Shown here piece after piece: positions 44,753 to 53,477 of a stretch of 64,000 nt of DNA; the stretch's first letter is position 1, and each line of letters begins with the position of its first letter. The notes beneath the pieces were generated by a model. It saw only the letters and a program-made list of their open reading frames with translations. It searched no databases and was not told the origin of the DNA. The translations under genes and the position numbers were made by a program. Source of the stretch: UBA7957 sp965222695 (lineage in GTDB: Bacteria > Pseudomonadota > Gammaproteobacteria > Granulosicoccales > Granulosicoccaceae); assembly GCA_965222695.1 (NCBI GenBank), contig OZ244967.1, positions 1,488,001 to 1,552,000 on the forward strand, given 5' to 3'.

Positions 44753-45169
44753 TCAGGATGAACTTTCGACGGCGGATTTTATATCCAGAAGGTCCTGTTC
44801 CAGCGCTTTTTGGGTGGCTTTGTTAAAAAACACACCCATCACCATCGACATGATTCTGATTTCGAATCACTGCGGCTCGCCCGTAAAGTCCATACTCAGC
44901 AGAGTCTTATCCCCCTGCTCTGCCGGACTCAGTTTGGTGAGATAACTCATACCGTGACTTTCAGCCCTGGTATTGTGGTATTCCGGCGGTTTGGCGTCGG
45001 TTATCCACATCACTTCCGTGGCTGACTTACCGAAAAATATACGGGCTTCCCGCCACTTCAGCCCGACTATGCCTTCAACCAGCCTTTCAAGCACTTCGAT
45101 AGCGTCGATTCCGGATATCCTCTGGGGGGCGTTGTCGATTTCGGCGATATACTTAACATCAGACCCCAA
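44753..45169 (-). pseudogene. SRPBCC-family gene fragment interrupted by an in-frame TGA
   Basis: The ORF 45169-44867 ends MDFTGEPQ then TGA. In the same frame it continues FEIRIMSMVMGVFFNKATQKALEQDLLDIKSAVESS to a stop at 44753. Together this is the C-terminal two-thirds of an SRPBCC (START/Bet v 1-like) protein (GLKWREARIFFGKSATEVMWITDAKPPEYHNTRAESHGMSYLTKL). The usual N-terminus is missing and only a TTG start is available, so the gene is 5'-truncated and carries a nonsense codon, plausibly from TGG. Confidence 0.65.
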
Positions 45170-45290
45170 GTCCTCACGTCAGAAAAAAGCGATCATAACT
45201 AATCTGCCTAATCGGCGGATAAGTCCGGAAATACGGCCGCAGAGTTTTTCAATTTATGAATAAACTCTCCGGCCGACGAACCAGGTCAAC

Positions 45291-45605
45291 TCACATATCA
45301 AAGGCTTCGGCGATTTCCACAGAACCGCCATTACTGAAAATCGGGCAGCCTTTGCCTTTTTCCACCGCGTCTGCCATGTCTGACGCCTCGATCAGACTAT
45401 AACCGCTGGCCGGGTTGGTGCCGCCGTTATCCACAACGCTCTTATCCGCTAAGATGGTAGTTGACGGGCCGACCGGGTTACCGCCGTCTATCAGATCATC
45501 GCCTAAAGAGCCTAACCACTGCCCCCAGGCATCCATCGCTTTTGCCTGCTCTTCTTCGGTTTCGGCCATCCCGCCCCCGTGATACACGAATAAATACTTT
45601 GCCAT
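45291..45605 (-). CDS. YciI-like protein
   Basis: 104 residues of the YCII-related (dimeric alpha-beta barrel) fold: MAKYLFVYHGGGMAE, then MDAWGQWLGSLGDDLIDGGNPVGPSTTI and GYSLIEASDMADAVEKGKGCPIFSNGGSVEIAEAF. These proteins resemble small hydrolases or isomerases, often found next to sigma factors or regulators. It is divergent from the PucR regulator and next to the SRPBCC remnant, a frequent neighbour pair. Exact function unknown. Confidence 0.85.
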   Translation of the reverse strand: MAKYLFVYHGGGMAETEEEQAKAMDAWGQWLGSLGDDLIDGGNPVGPSTTILADKSVVDNGGTNPASGYSLIEASDMADAVEKGKGCPIFSNGGSVEIAEAFDM

Positions 45606-45772
45606 GATTGCGCTCTCCTTTGTTGGTGATCGGTAGCTGCTACAGACTCGACGATTAGATCTCGCCCCTGTGCAAAGTAGAGACTATCAACATAAAATCG
45701 TTTAATCTATGTAGAAAATAACCCGATTTCTACATTTCAATTGTGTATTGTGCCTAAGGCCTGTTAACACTT

Positions 45773-47077
45773 ATGGAATCATGCCCGCTTCGCTCTTTCC
45801 AATCATCTTTGCAGCAACTCCGGCAGAACCCGCTTCGGCCCATCGCTGCAGGCGTTTTCGCGGACCCGTCCGAGACTTTGTCAGCTGATCTTGTGAATCA
45901 TGTCCTCAACGATGTGGTCGCATACCGTGAATCCCGCAATCCAAAAATTCAAGCCGAACTCCAACGATACTTGCTGCAACACCGGCGGCAGATTTCCGGT
46001 CTTTTATCCACCGGGAAGCCTACTGATTTTTCTTTTGTCAGGGATCATGCAGCTTTACGGGCGCAACAGTATTTTCCCCTCGAAGCACTGCTGGCCACCT
46101 TAAGAAGCTGTCGCCGTTTTTTTCTGTCTTACCTGTCGCGTCACTCATCGATAAGCAGACTGGAGGTAAACGCCAGAAATTCGATCGCTGCCGATATCAC
46201 CCGATTTCTCAGCGACTACACGGACTCGGTGGCCGATCTGATCACGGATGCCTACCTGGAACAGCTGCATTTGCAATCGCGTCATCAGGAAGAGGAAGCA
46301 CAGGCGCTGTTGTTACTGCTTCTAGGTGGATATGACGAGTCGGACCGCCGGATCCGTAAGATACTGCAAAATGCCGGATATCTGGACAATGATCAGTCTT
46401 ATTGTGTAGCCGTGGCTCAATCTGTCGATTTCACGGAAATGTTTAACCATCACCGCGCCCGCCGACTGCAGGAAACCATTGACGATATTCTGAATGTCGG
46501 ACCTGCAAAATACCTGATCGGAATTCATCAAAACAGGGTTGTAATTGTATTTTCACACAAGCGGCGGATTTCCGGCTGGACCGCCCCTCGAAGCACACTG
46601 GGGACGCGCCTGAAATCCGAACTTCGGACAGTGGGAACCGCGGCACTTATCGGTGTAAGTAATGATGTCACGTTTACCGCCCTGCTGCCGCGCGCCTACC
46701 GTGAAGCGCAATTGGCGCTCGAAATGGCGAACATCGGCAAACGTGTCGTTCAGATTACCGAGGTACCCGTGCAGGAGTTGCTGATCCAACTGGCTGGAGA
46801 CCGGCTGCATTCAGTGCTACCGGAGTGGTACCAGCAGTTTTTTGATACGGATGACAAAATGAACAGCGCATTGACCGCTACCACGCGTGCCTATGCCCAA
46901 ACCAATATGAATGCGCTCAAAGCGGCCGGCCGGCTGGAAGTTCATCCGAATACGATTTATTCGAGAATGGATAAAATCAAATTTATTACAGGTATGGATA
47001 TTAAATCTTTCAGCAGTCTGACCGAACTCCTGATCCTGTCCGCCTATCACGAGAAGACAAAAAATCTGAAAACCTGA
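45773..47077 (+). CDS. PucR/CdaR-type transcriptional regulator
   Basis: 434 residues. The N-terminal and middle regions are helical sensor domains (including EALLATLRSCRRFFLSYLSRHS and a GGDEF-like/CdaR region). The C-terminal HTH has TTRAYAQTNMNALKAAGRLEVHPNTIYSRMDKIKFITGMDIKSFSSLTELL, the PucR C-terminal helix-turn-helix. It is divergent from yciI, which it may control. The effector is unknown. Confidence 0.85.
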   Translation: MESCPLRSFQSSLQQLRQNPLRPIAAGVFADPSETLSADLVNHVLNDVVAYRESRNPKIQAELQRYLLQHRRQISGLLSTGKPTDFSFVRDHAALRAQQYFPLEALLATLRSCRRFFLSYLSRHSSISRLEVNARNSIAADITRFLSDYTDSVADLITDAYLEQLHLQSRHQEEEAQALLLLLLGGYDESDRRIRKILQNAGYLDNDQSYCVAVAQSVDFTEMFNHHRARRLQETIDDILNVGPAKYLIGIHQNRVVIVFSHKRRISGWTAPRSTLGTRLKSELRTVGTAALIGVSNDVTFTALLPRAYREAQLALEMANIGKRVVQITEVPVQELLIQLAGDRLHSVLPEWYQQFFDTDDKMNSALTATTRAYAQTNMNALKAAGRLEVHPNTIYSRMDKIKFITGMDIKSFSSLTELLILSAYHEKTKNLKT

Positions 47078-47080
47078 CCT

Positions 47081-47121
47081 GTCCCCTGTATCGTTTCAAC
47101 CCCTCTCAGGGTGTCTGCGAC
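47081..47121. repeat. 41-bp repeat shared with the left flank of the IS66 element
   Basis: GTCCCCTGTATCGTTTCAAC... to ...GTGTCTGCGAC is nearly identical (two differences) to 53407-53447. It looks like the end of a mobile element (GGGGAC terminus) whose body has been lost at 53.4 kb and partly kept at 47.1-47.3 kb. Confidence 0.7.
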
Positions 47122-47298
47122 ACACCAATGCGTTGTTGCAGGGACCGCTCTTCTCGCTCGAGCCGCATGATCTCCTCGACCTGCCTTAGCCACTGCACCG
47201 GCTCCTCACTACGCTCCCTCCGGCGTCGCGTCTCGGCGAGACGAGCCCCTCCTTCCTGCTGCAGGCGTTCGAGTTCGACCGTCGGATCAACGTATTTT
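47106..47298 (-). pseudogene. C-terminal ORF remnant of an unidentified element
   Basis: Reading leftward from 47298, an open frame of about 63 codons (DPTVELERLQQEGGARLAETR..., VQWLRQVEEIMRLEREERSLQQRIGVSQTP) ends at TGA 47108-47106. Highly charged, coiled-coil-like, and higher in GC than its neighbours. It ends inside the 41-bp repeat. No start; it is interrupted by the 212-bp element at 47299. Family not recognised. Confidence 0.4.
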
Positions 47299-47510
47299 GG
47301 GGACAGTTTACTTATTTTCAGGATTTGGCCCTGGCTTTTACTTTTTCAGCACTCTGTTTGTCAGTTTCTCTAGCACTTCAATAAACACCCTTTCCCCAGC
47401 GGTCTCCAGTACAGGATTTCTTCCCCTTCTTCGAAAGGTTCGCTTCTTAAGTGCGGTTATTGTATTCTCAGGCAACGCCAATTTTCTTACGAATTAATTA
47501 TACTGTCCCC
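47299..47510. mobile_element. 212-bp element with GGGGACAGT inverted ends
   Basis: GGGGACAGT (47299-47307) and ACTGTCCCC (47502-47510) are perfect inverted termini. The inside keeps a short leftward reading frame (KLALPENTITALKKRTFRRRGRNPVLE...) but no full gene. Such GGGGACAG ends are frequent on non-autonomous or decayed transposase-associated elements in Gammaproteobacteria. It interrupts the DUF4255-like gene on its right. Confidence 0.6.
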
Positions 47511-47617
47511 GGAATTCCCTTGATAGGTGCGCCTATGTGCACTTTACGTGGATTAATCGCTTGCTCGATACGATTTTTCAGCGCCTGAGTCGTCTTTTCG
47601 ATCGCATCGGCAGTCAT
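47498..47617 (-). pseudogene. Truncated N-terminus of a probable eCIS DUF4255 (Pvc16-like) gene
   Basis: The ATG at 47617 overlaps the AAA ATPase stop (ATGA). The frame gives MTADAIEKTTQALKNRIEQA, INPRKVHIGAPIKG and then enters the 212-bp element, ending after 39 codons. The start resembles DUF4255 proteins, which sit next to the AAA ATPase in extracellular contractile injection systems, but the match is short. Everything after about residue 34 is lost. Confidence 0.45.
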
Positions 47618-50066
47618 GAAGACTCTCCGTCCAACAGCTTTGGAGCCCGATCGTTTAAGGTCCGCTCCGCACTTAACATGCCCAGTTTGATCAGCTCCTC
47701 GCTTGCTGACTGAACGATATGTTTCATCGCCACGCATTCTCCTTCGGCCGCGGCTGCAAAGGCTGCTCGTATCGCTATCTGTTGAATATGCCCGCCGCTC
47801 AGCTCCAGCCTGCGGGCAAGAAATTTGACATCAATATCGTCGGCAAACGGAACCTGGGGTGGAAATACGCGACGCCAGATAGCCTCGCGGTGCACAGCCG
47901 ACGGGGCGGGAAAATCAACAACAAAACGAAGGCGCCATAAGAATGCGCTGTCAAGGTTCTGTTTGAAATTAGTTGTCAGAATGGCCAGGCCGGAATAGGC
48001 TTCCATACGCTGCAGAAGATAGGCAACTTCGACATTGGCGTAGCGGTCATGGGCATCCTTCACTTCCGTGCGCTTACCGAACAGCGCATCCGCTTCATCG
48101 ATCAATAAGACGGCACTTGCCCGTTCTGCAGCCTTAAAGACGGTTTCGAGATTTTTTTCGGTTTCACCGATGTATTTTGAAATGGTATTGGCCAGATCGA
48201 TCTGAAACAATTCAACGCCAAGTTCTTTGGCAATGATCTGCGCGGTCATGGTTTTACCGGTACCGCTCGGGCCGCTGAATAATGCGCTCACTCCGTAACC
48301 CAGGGGGATACGTGAACGAAATTCCCATTTCTCAAACACCTGACCGGCATAGCGTATATGTGAGGGAATCCGTTGCAGTATTTTTATGGTTTGTTCCGGT
48401 AATACAATATCTGACCAGTCAAACACGGTTTCGATTCGTTTTACCGTACCGGGTGCCATAGTACGCGCCACCCGGCGCGCTGCATTCTGAATTGAAGCGA
48501 GTTGATTCTCCCTAGCGCTTGCACCACGACACAATGAAAAAACAGCATCGATTTCAGACTCTTCGAACCTGACTGTTGCCGCAAGCTGGGATGCTTCGGA
48601 ATCGGACAGCTCGATACCGGCCACCTGTGCACGCTCTTTCCATTGCATGGTACGTGCACTGAAGTTGGATAAATCGCGGCGGATCTGCCAGATCTCGTGC
48701 ATCCCGGGTACTCTATAGGTGTCGTCACTATGGATTACCAATCGGCGTACAGTCTTAATCAGTCTCCCGGTCACTGTATCGGCGAAGTGCTGTCGGCAGT
48801 CGGATTTAACAGCACAAGAGTGTCGCCGCCGTTTACCGCCTCGCCGGCGAACCATCGAACTACGCTATCGTCACCGATTAGCTGAATGACTGGAATCCCG
48901 CAGTGATCCGACGGCAGAAGCCGCCACTGATTCAGCCGCTCTCTTAATTGAGAAGAGTCGGGGTTTGTGGCCGGCCCGCTCGTGTGTTTCGGCTCAATCA
49001 GTTGAAGGTGTGGGCCGTATTCCGGTGCTTGTCCCGGCTCGTCTCTGAGGTAAGCGAGTATTTCCGGAGCCAATCTAAGACCCACTCGGCTTTGCGGCAT
49101 GGCGTCATTCGTTTCAGCAAGAACAATTCGGTACTTTGAGAGCTGCCCTTCATTTCGCAGCACCCGGCAAATATCCCAGCCAAGCAATGAATCCCTGCAC
49201 AGCAGCGAATTTAATAGCGACGGTGTAGGCCGGCATCGTGTCAAATCATCATTGAAGTAACCCAAAACCCGTGCGTATCGATCATCCAGTTCAGGCGATA
49301 AACATAAGATAAAAATTTTCTTTTCGATGTCATTTAAACCGAATGCTTTTACAACTGCGGCAAATCTCGACGAAACCCCTTGCTTCTGCCTTTCAATGTC
49401 CTGGCTTTCCAGTCTGAGTTCAAGCTGATGCCTCGCTTCGGATAATACAACTTGGGTGGCAGACGCATATTCTCCGCCCAGCAGTGCACGCGCCCGGCCG
49501 GCGCTCATCGCCCATCCCGGGATATATGCCTCGTTCTCACTTTTTTCCTCCCCGGCAAAATACCAGTGGAACCATAACTCGATCCATTTGCATAAATCAC
49601 GCAGATGCTCTCGTGAGTCAAGGTAGGACAAATTGCTCAGTGACCCGGCTTCCTTAGAACTTGTAATTAACGGTTCACCGGAGGGGCGAAGATATAGGAT
49701 GCGCGGCGCAGTGTTCCCGGTATAATCACCCTCATCGCCGGAAAGAGAACGAATTAACCGAACAAGTTGTTGACAGCCGGTATTTTGTAAGCGGATGACC
49801 AGATCTGTGCCAATCGGGTCAATGACAATGATCCCCAGCTCCGGATTTATGTCATAATAAGGCTGATACTTGGATGCATGATCTGAGTCATGGGAAATTT
49901 CGAGGATGAGGACATCCGCCGTTTGACTGCGCAACTTGTCCTTGAGTTCGTTCTCATTTTCAACGTACTCGAGATCGATATCCGACACCTTGTTCAGAAA
50001 GTTTTTGAGTGTTTCCCAAAGCAGATCATTGGATATTGGACCAATAATTACGCCGACCTTGCGCAT
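47614..50066 (-). pseudogene. eCIS-type AAA+ ATPase gene split by a frameshift
   Basis: The upstream frame starts best at ATG 50066 behind GAGGGAG. It carries an N-terminal receiver-like segment, then the winged-helix/first AAA region of contractile-injection-system ATPases (ARALLGGEYASATQVVLSEARHQLELRLE, FILCLSPELDDRYARVLGYFNDD), and stops at 48771. The downstream frame (48855-47614) continues with the active AAA domain: FSGPSGTGKTMTAQIIA (Walker A), VLLIDEADALFGKR (Walker B), ILTTNFKQNLDSAFLWRLRF (sensor/Arg finger). The frames overlap around 48771-48855, so one indel separates two halves of a single gene. Sequencing error is the alternative to true decay. Confidence 0.75.
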
Positions 50067-50359
50067 ATCTCCCTCGCCGATAATTACCGAATTTAGCGCT
50101 TCCGCGCCATCCATCATCCGCCTATTTACCGACTCGATTCCATAGTCCTTTCGGCTCAAAATGGATAGGCAAAAAGAACTGAATCCTTTGATTATTGCTG
50201 CAAGTTAAAAGCAGATATCGGAATACTTACCACAACCCTGACTGAGTGGCTGAGCATATCGGCGATCTGAAACCTTATTCGCAAGAGTTGGAAGATTCGT
50301 ATCCGCTGAGCTTTTAAACTACACAAGCCCGCGCGAGGCAGTTCGGGCGGGGCGGGGCT

Positions 50360-52990
50360 TCAACCTGCCAGTTTTAAGCCGGAGGCAGTGGTACCGGAAG
50401 GTGCTTCAACGGTGTTGAAAAATTCCACCATCTCCTTAAGATGCCTGACCTGATCCCGCATGGATTGCGCGGCGACGGCAGTCTCTTCAACCAGCACTGA
50501 ATTCTTTTGTGTCATCTCGTCGATTTCGGAAACCGCTACTGTGACCTGTTCAAGCCCGTGACTCTGTTCCTCTGAGGTACAGGTAATATCATCGACGATT
50601 TCGACCACTTGATTGACCGAATTGACAATCTGCTCCAGAGTCTTGCCGGACTCTCCAACCAAGTCTGATCCGCTTTGTATTTTCGAAACGCTGTCCTCTA
50701 TCAGGCCCTTGATCTCTTTGGCGGCGTTGGCTGATCGGCACGCCAGATTGCGCACTTCGCTGGCCACTACCGCGAACCCCTGGCCGTGTTCACCGGCTCT
50801 GGCAGCTTCCACCGCAGCGTTAAGCGCCAACAGATTGGTCTGGAACGCGATTTCATCGATAACACCGATAATCGCGGAAATTCGGTTGGAAGACTCGGTG
50901 ATTTCCATCATTGCCTCGACGGCATCGTGTACAACCTGCCCACCCGTCTCCGCTTTATCGCGTGCGCTGACGGCCAATTGATTGGCGCGTTGCGCGCTGT
51001 CTGCGTTTTTTCTGACAATGGACACCATCTGTTCCATGCTGGAAGCGGTCTCTTCCAGGTTGGCGGCCTGTTTCTCGGTTCTCTGCGAAATATCGGTCGT
51101 GCTGCTGGAGATCTCATCGGAACGATGGGTCAACAGATCCGCGCCGTCACTGATTTCATTCACTACTTGGGTGAGTTTTCCAATCGTCGAATTAACATCC
51201 GACTTCAACTGCCCGAAGGAACCCTTGTAGTCGGACTGAATCGAACTGGTCAGATCGCCCCGGGCCATGGAAGATACCACTGACCCGGTATCCGCCATCG
51301 CCCGTTCGGTGATATCGAGTAACTCGTTTACACCACGGCTCATGCTTTCGAAAAAGCCGTGCATGTCTTTAACGACAATCCGCTGAGTCAGGTCGCCGAC
51401 TTTTGCGCAACTGATGATATGCTGGATTCTTTCTTCCGTATGAACCTGCGGCGTTTGATCCGACCAATCGACAACGAGCCCGGTTTTTTCCCCTTCGCTA
51501 TCGTGTACCGGTGAAAAATATACACGGATAAACCGATCGCCCAGGGCGAAGTCGAGTTCAATGGGCTCGGCGACGGCAAGAATCTGCTGACGGACCTGGG
51601 ATGGATTTTCGCAAAGTTTTTCAACACAGTCGGCTATGAAAGAATCGAGACGCAACTCCGGTATGGACTGCTGATCATCGGGCAGTTGATGCTCGAAGTA
51701 GTGTTTCATGGCATTGTTGACATACTGCGTTTTCAGATCAAGATCGACCAACAGGATGTTATTGCAGGCTTTGTCCAGTGTATTTCTGATACGCGCGTTC
51801 TCATCTGCCGCGGCCACGCATTCTGACTGTATCTGCCCGTGCAGTTTATCCCGCATCGTACGCAGGCTTGCATAAACACCGGATTCCTGTTTACCATGCT
51901 CCTTAAACTCCACATCCAGATTGTCGTTGGCGATCTCTTTCGTCAACCAATGGAGGTGCTCCGGATCCGTTCCCAGTTGGTTCAAAATCAGCCGCGCCAT
52001 CAACCAGGAAATCAATAAACTGCTGACCATCGCAAACCCGGTGATGGCAACGGCCAGTGAAAACTCAACCGACGCTTTGTTGTTAATTTCGGTCACCAGC
52101 GCAATCAGCTTACCCGACAATGACGCTTCAAACTGCTTGAGTTGGTTGATTTTAGCGGTCTGTACCTTAAACCACACCTCCGGATCGACATCGAATCCAC
52201 CGCCTGCCGCCTTGGTGATGGCCAGCATGCGCATACGTTCGGCTTCAACAAACGTCTCCTGCGCCCGTAACTCGTCAAACTCCTGCTTCTGAACGGAAGA
52301 AGCAAAAGCATTGAATACCCGAAAATACGTATCCTGCTCCACAATCAATCGATTGAGTCTATGAAACCCATCACTCACAAACCTGTCTTGGGCGAAGGTG
52401 CCGGCGAGAACCGCGCGTTCAATTCCGGCCCTTTCCTTACTCTGAATAAAACTGACATAGGCACTGGCTGCATTGCTGACCAGCCCGACGGTACTCAACC
52501 TCGGCAAGCGAGCGATTACATCGATAAGTTGGGTGTTCAGAGCTGTATAAGTACCGACGGCCAAGGCAGTGGTGATTTGTTGGCCTGTCACCTGGCTGCG
52601 AAGATTGTCCAGGTTGTCCAGACTCTTCTGGATCTCGTAAAAAAGCTTTTGGATATCTTCGTCAAAGGCAAAGTCGATTGCTTGTAACAAAGCTGTGAAT
52701 TGACTGAGTTTGAGATCTGTATCGCGACGCTGAACCGACAATCTGCGGTTGAATTTCTCTCCCTCACTACTGAGGTAACCGGCCGACATGCTGCGTTCTT
52801 TCTGCAGTTCATGAACGAACTGACTGCTGGCAACCGAAAGTTCAGCCAGACGCAGAATCTGCTCGGTTTCCGAGTGGAGCGAGGAAGCTTTTTTTATTCC
52901 GTTAAAGGCAAACCAGACGAGACATATCAACGGAATCCCAATCATTATGAGCAGTTTCCACTTGAATGCCAGCCGATTGAGTAGTTCCAT
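50360..52990 (-). CDS. Methyl-accepting chemotaxis protein with nitrate/nitrite-sensing domain
   Basis: 876 residues. TM1 about 12-34; a helical periplasmic NIT domain (about 45-305; ELQKERSMSAGYLSSEGEKF is its hallmark); TM2 near 315-335; HAMP; a PAS-like domain (NILLVDLDLKTQYVNNAMKHYFE); a second HAMP-like linker; and the MA signalling domain with the conserved tip (IDEIAFQTNLLALNAAVEAARAGEHGQGFAVVA). No CheR-tethering pentapeptide at the C-terminus. It probably steers motility toward or away from nitrate, nitrite or a related ligand. Stands alone, no chemotaxis genes adjacent. Confidence 0.9.
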   Translation of the reverse strand: MELLNRLAFKWKLLIMIGIPLICLVWFAFNGIKKASSLHSETEQILRLAELSVASSQFVHELQKERSMSAGYLSSEGEKFNRRLSVQRRDTDLKLSQFTALLQAIDFAFDEDIQKLFYEIQKSLDNLDNLRSQVTGQQITTALAVGTYTALNTQLIDVIARLPRLSTVGLVSNAASAYVSFIQSKERAGIERAVLAGTFAQDRFVSDGFHRLNRLIVEQDTYFRVFNAFASSVQKQEFDELRAQETFVEAERMRMLAITKAAGGGFDVDPEVWFKVQTAKINQLKQFEASLSGKLIALVTEINNKASVEFSLAVAITGFAMVSSLLISWLMARLILNQLGTDPEHLHWLTKEIANDNLDVEFKEHGKQESGVYASLRTMRDKLHGQIQSECVAAADENARIRNTLDKACNNILLVDLDLKTQYVNNAMKHYFEHQLPDDQQSIPELRLDSFIADCVEKLCENPSQVRQQILAVAEPIELDFALGDRFIRVYFSPVHDSEGEKTGLVVDWSDQTPQVHTEERIQHIISCAKVGDLTQRIVVKDMHGFFESMSRGVNELLDITERAMADTGSVVSSMARGDLTSSIQSDYKGSFGQLKSDVNSTIGKLTQVVNEISDGADLLTHRSDEISSSTTDISQRTEKQAANLEETASSMEQMVSIVRKNADSAQRANQLAVSARDKAETGGQVVHDAVEAMMEITESSNRISAIIGVIDEIAFQTNLLALNAAVEAARAGEHGQGFAVVASEVRNLACRSANAAKEIKGLIEDSVSKIQSGSDLVGESGKTLEQIVNSVNQVVEIVDDITCTSEEQSHGLEQVTVAVSEIDEMTQKNSVLVEETAVAAQSMRDQVRHLKEMVEFFNTVEAPSGTTASGLKLAG

Positions 52991-53242
52991 TACAACCCAT
53001 CTCCTTTAACCACAATACATCAAAGATCTTCAACCCTATAGCGTCAGCGCGTTCAAACTCTGGAGGATTACTAACATACACTGCGTAAATATAACTGGCA
53101 TATTTTCACGCCAGTCTGTTCGAAAAAAATGTACTGCCGAAGTAAATTTTGGCTGAACGGGATTTGGAATTTGAAATCATGTCACATTACTACGTAATTA
53201 CATTTAGTCCGATAATTATCTATTGAGTGGAAAATCTCCATT

Positions 53243-53384
53243 CGCTGATTTGAGGCGCATAGTGGTTTTACGCCTGGAGCGTTTTGAACGCAAGCCCCGT
53301 TAGGGGTAAAGCACACGGATGTGCGGCATAAAATCAGGAGGAAATCTGGCCAAAGTCAGCGAATTCGCAGTAGGCGCAGAGATT
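53243..53384. repeat. Second copy of the 14.5-kb MITE family, inverted and rearranged
   Basis: CGCTGATTTGAGGCGCATAGTGG at 53243 and AAATCAGGAGGAAATCTGGCC...GGCGCAGAGATT up to 53384 are the reverse complement of the interior of 14528-14689. The middle holds a different, longer segment, and the outer AGAGCCTGTTCAA ends are missing. It fills part of the 457-bp gap between the chemoreceptor and IS66. Confidence 0.75.
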
Positions 53385-53406
53385 GTGTATGCGACGGAAT
53401 TTCTGT

Positions 53407-53447
53407 GTCCCCTGTTTCGTTTCAACTCCTCTCAGGGTGTCTGCGAC
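53407..53447. repeat. 41-bp repeat abutting IS66
   Basis: GTCCCCTGTTTCGTTTCAAC... to ...GTGTCTGCGAC, the partner of 47081-47121. It ends exactly where the IS66 left inverted repeat begins, so IS66 inserted into, or recombined at, a copy of this older element. Confidence 0.7.
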
Positions 53448-53477
53448 GTAAGCCTACAGCCAAAGACAGGATTGACC

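Noticed and set aside
44865..44867. Selenocysteine or readthrough TGA in the SRPBCC gene
   Set aside because: The family has no Sec members I know, the start is also damaged, and the region is full of decayed genes, so a nonsense mutation is simpler.
48771..48855. Programmed frameshift in the AAA ATPase
   Set aside because: I see no slippery heptamer with a downstream structure at the overlap, and the downstream gene is truncated, which favours decay or a sequencing error.
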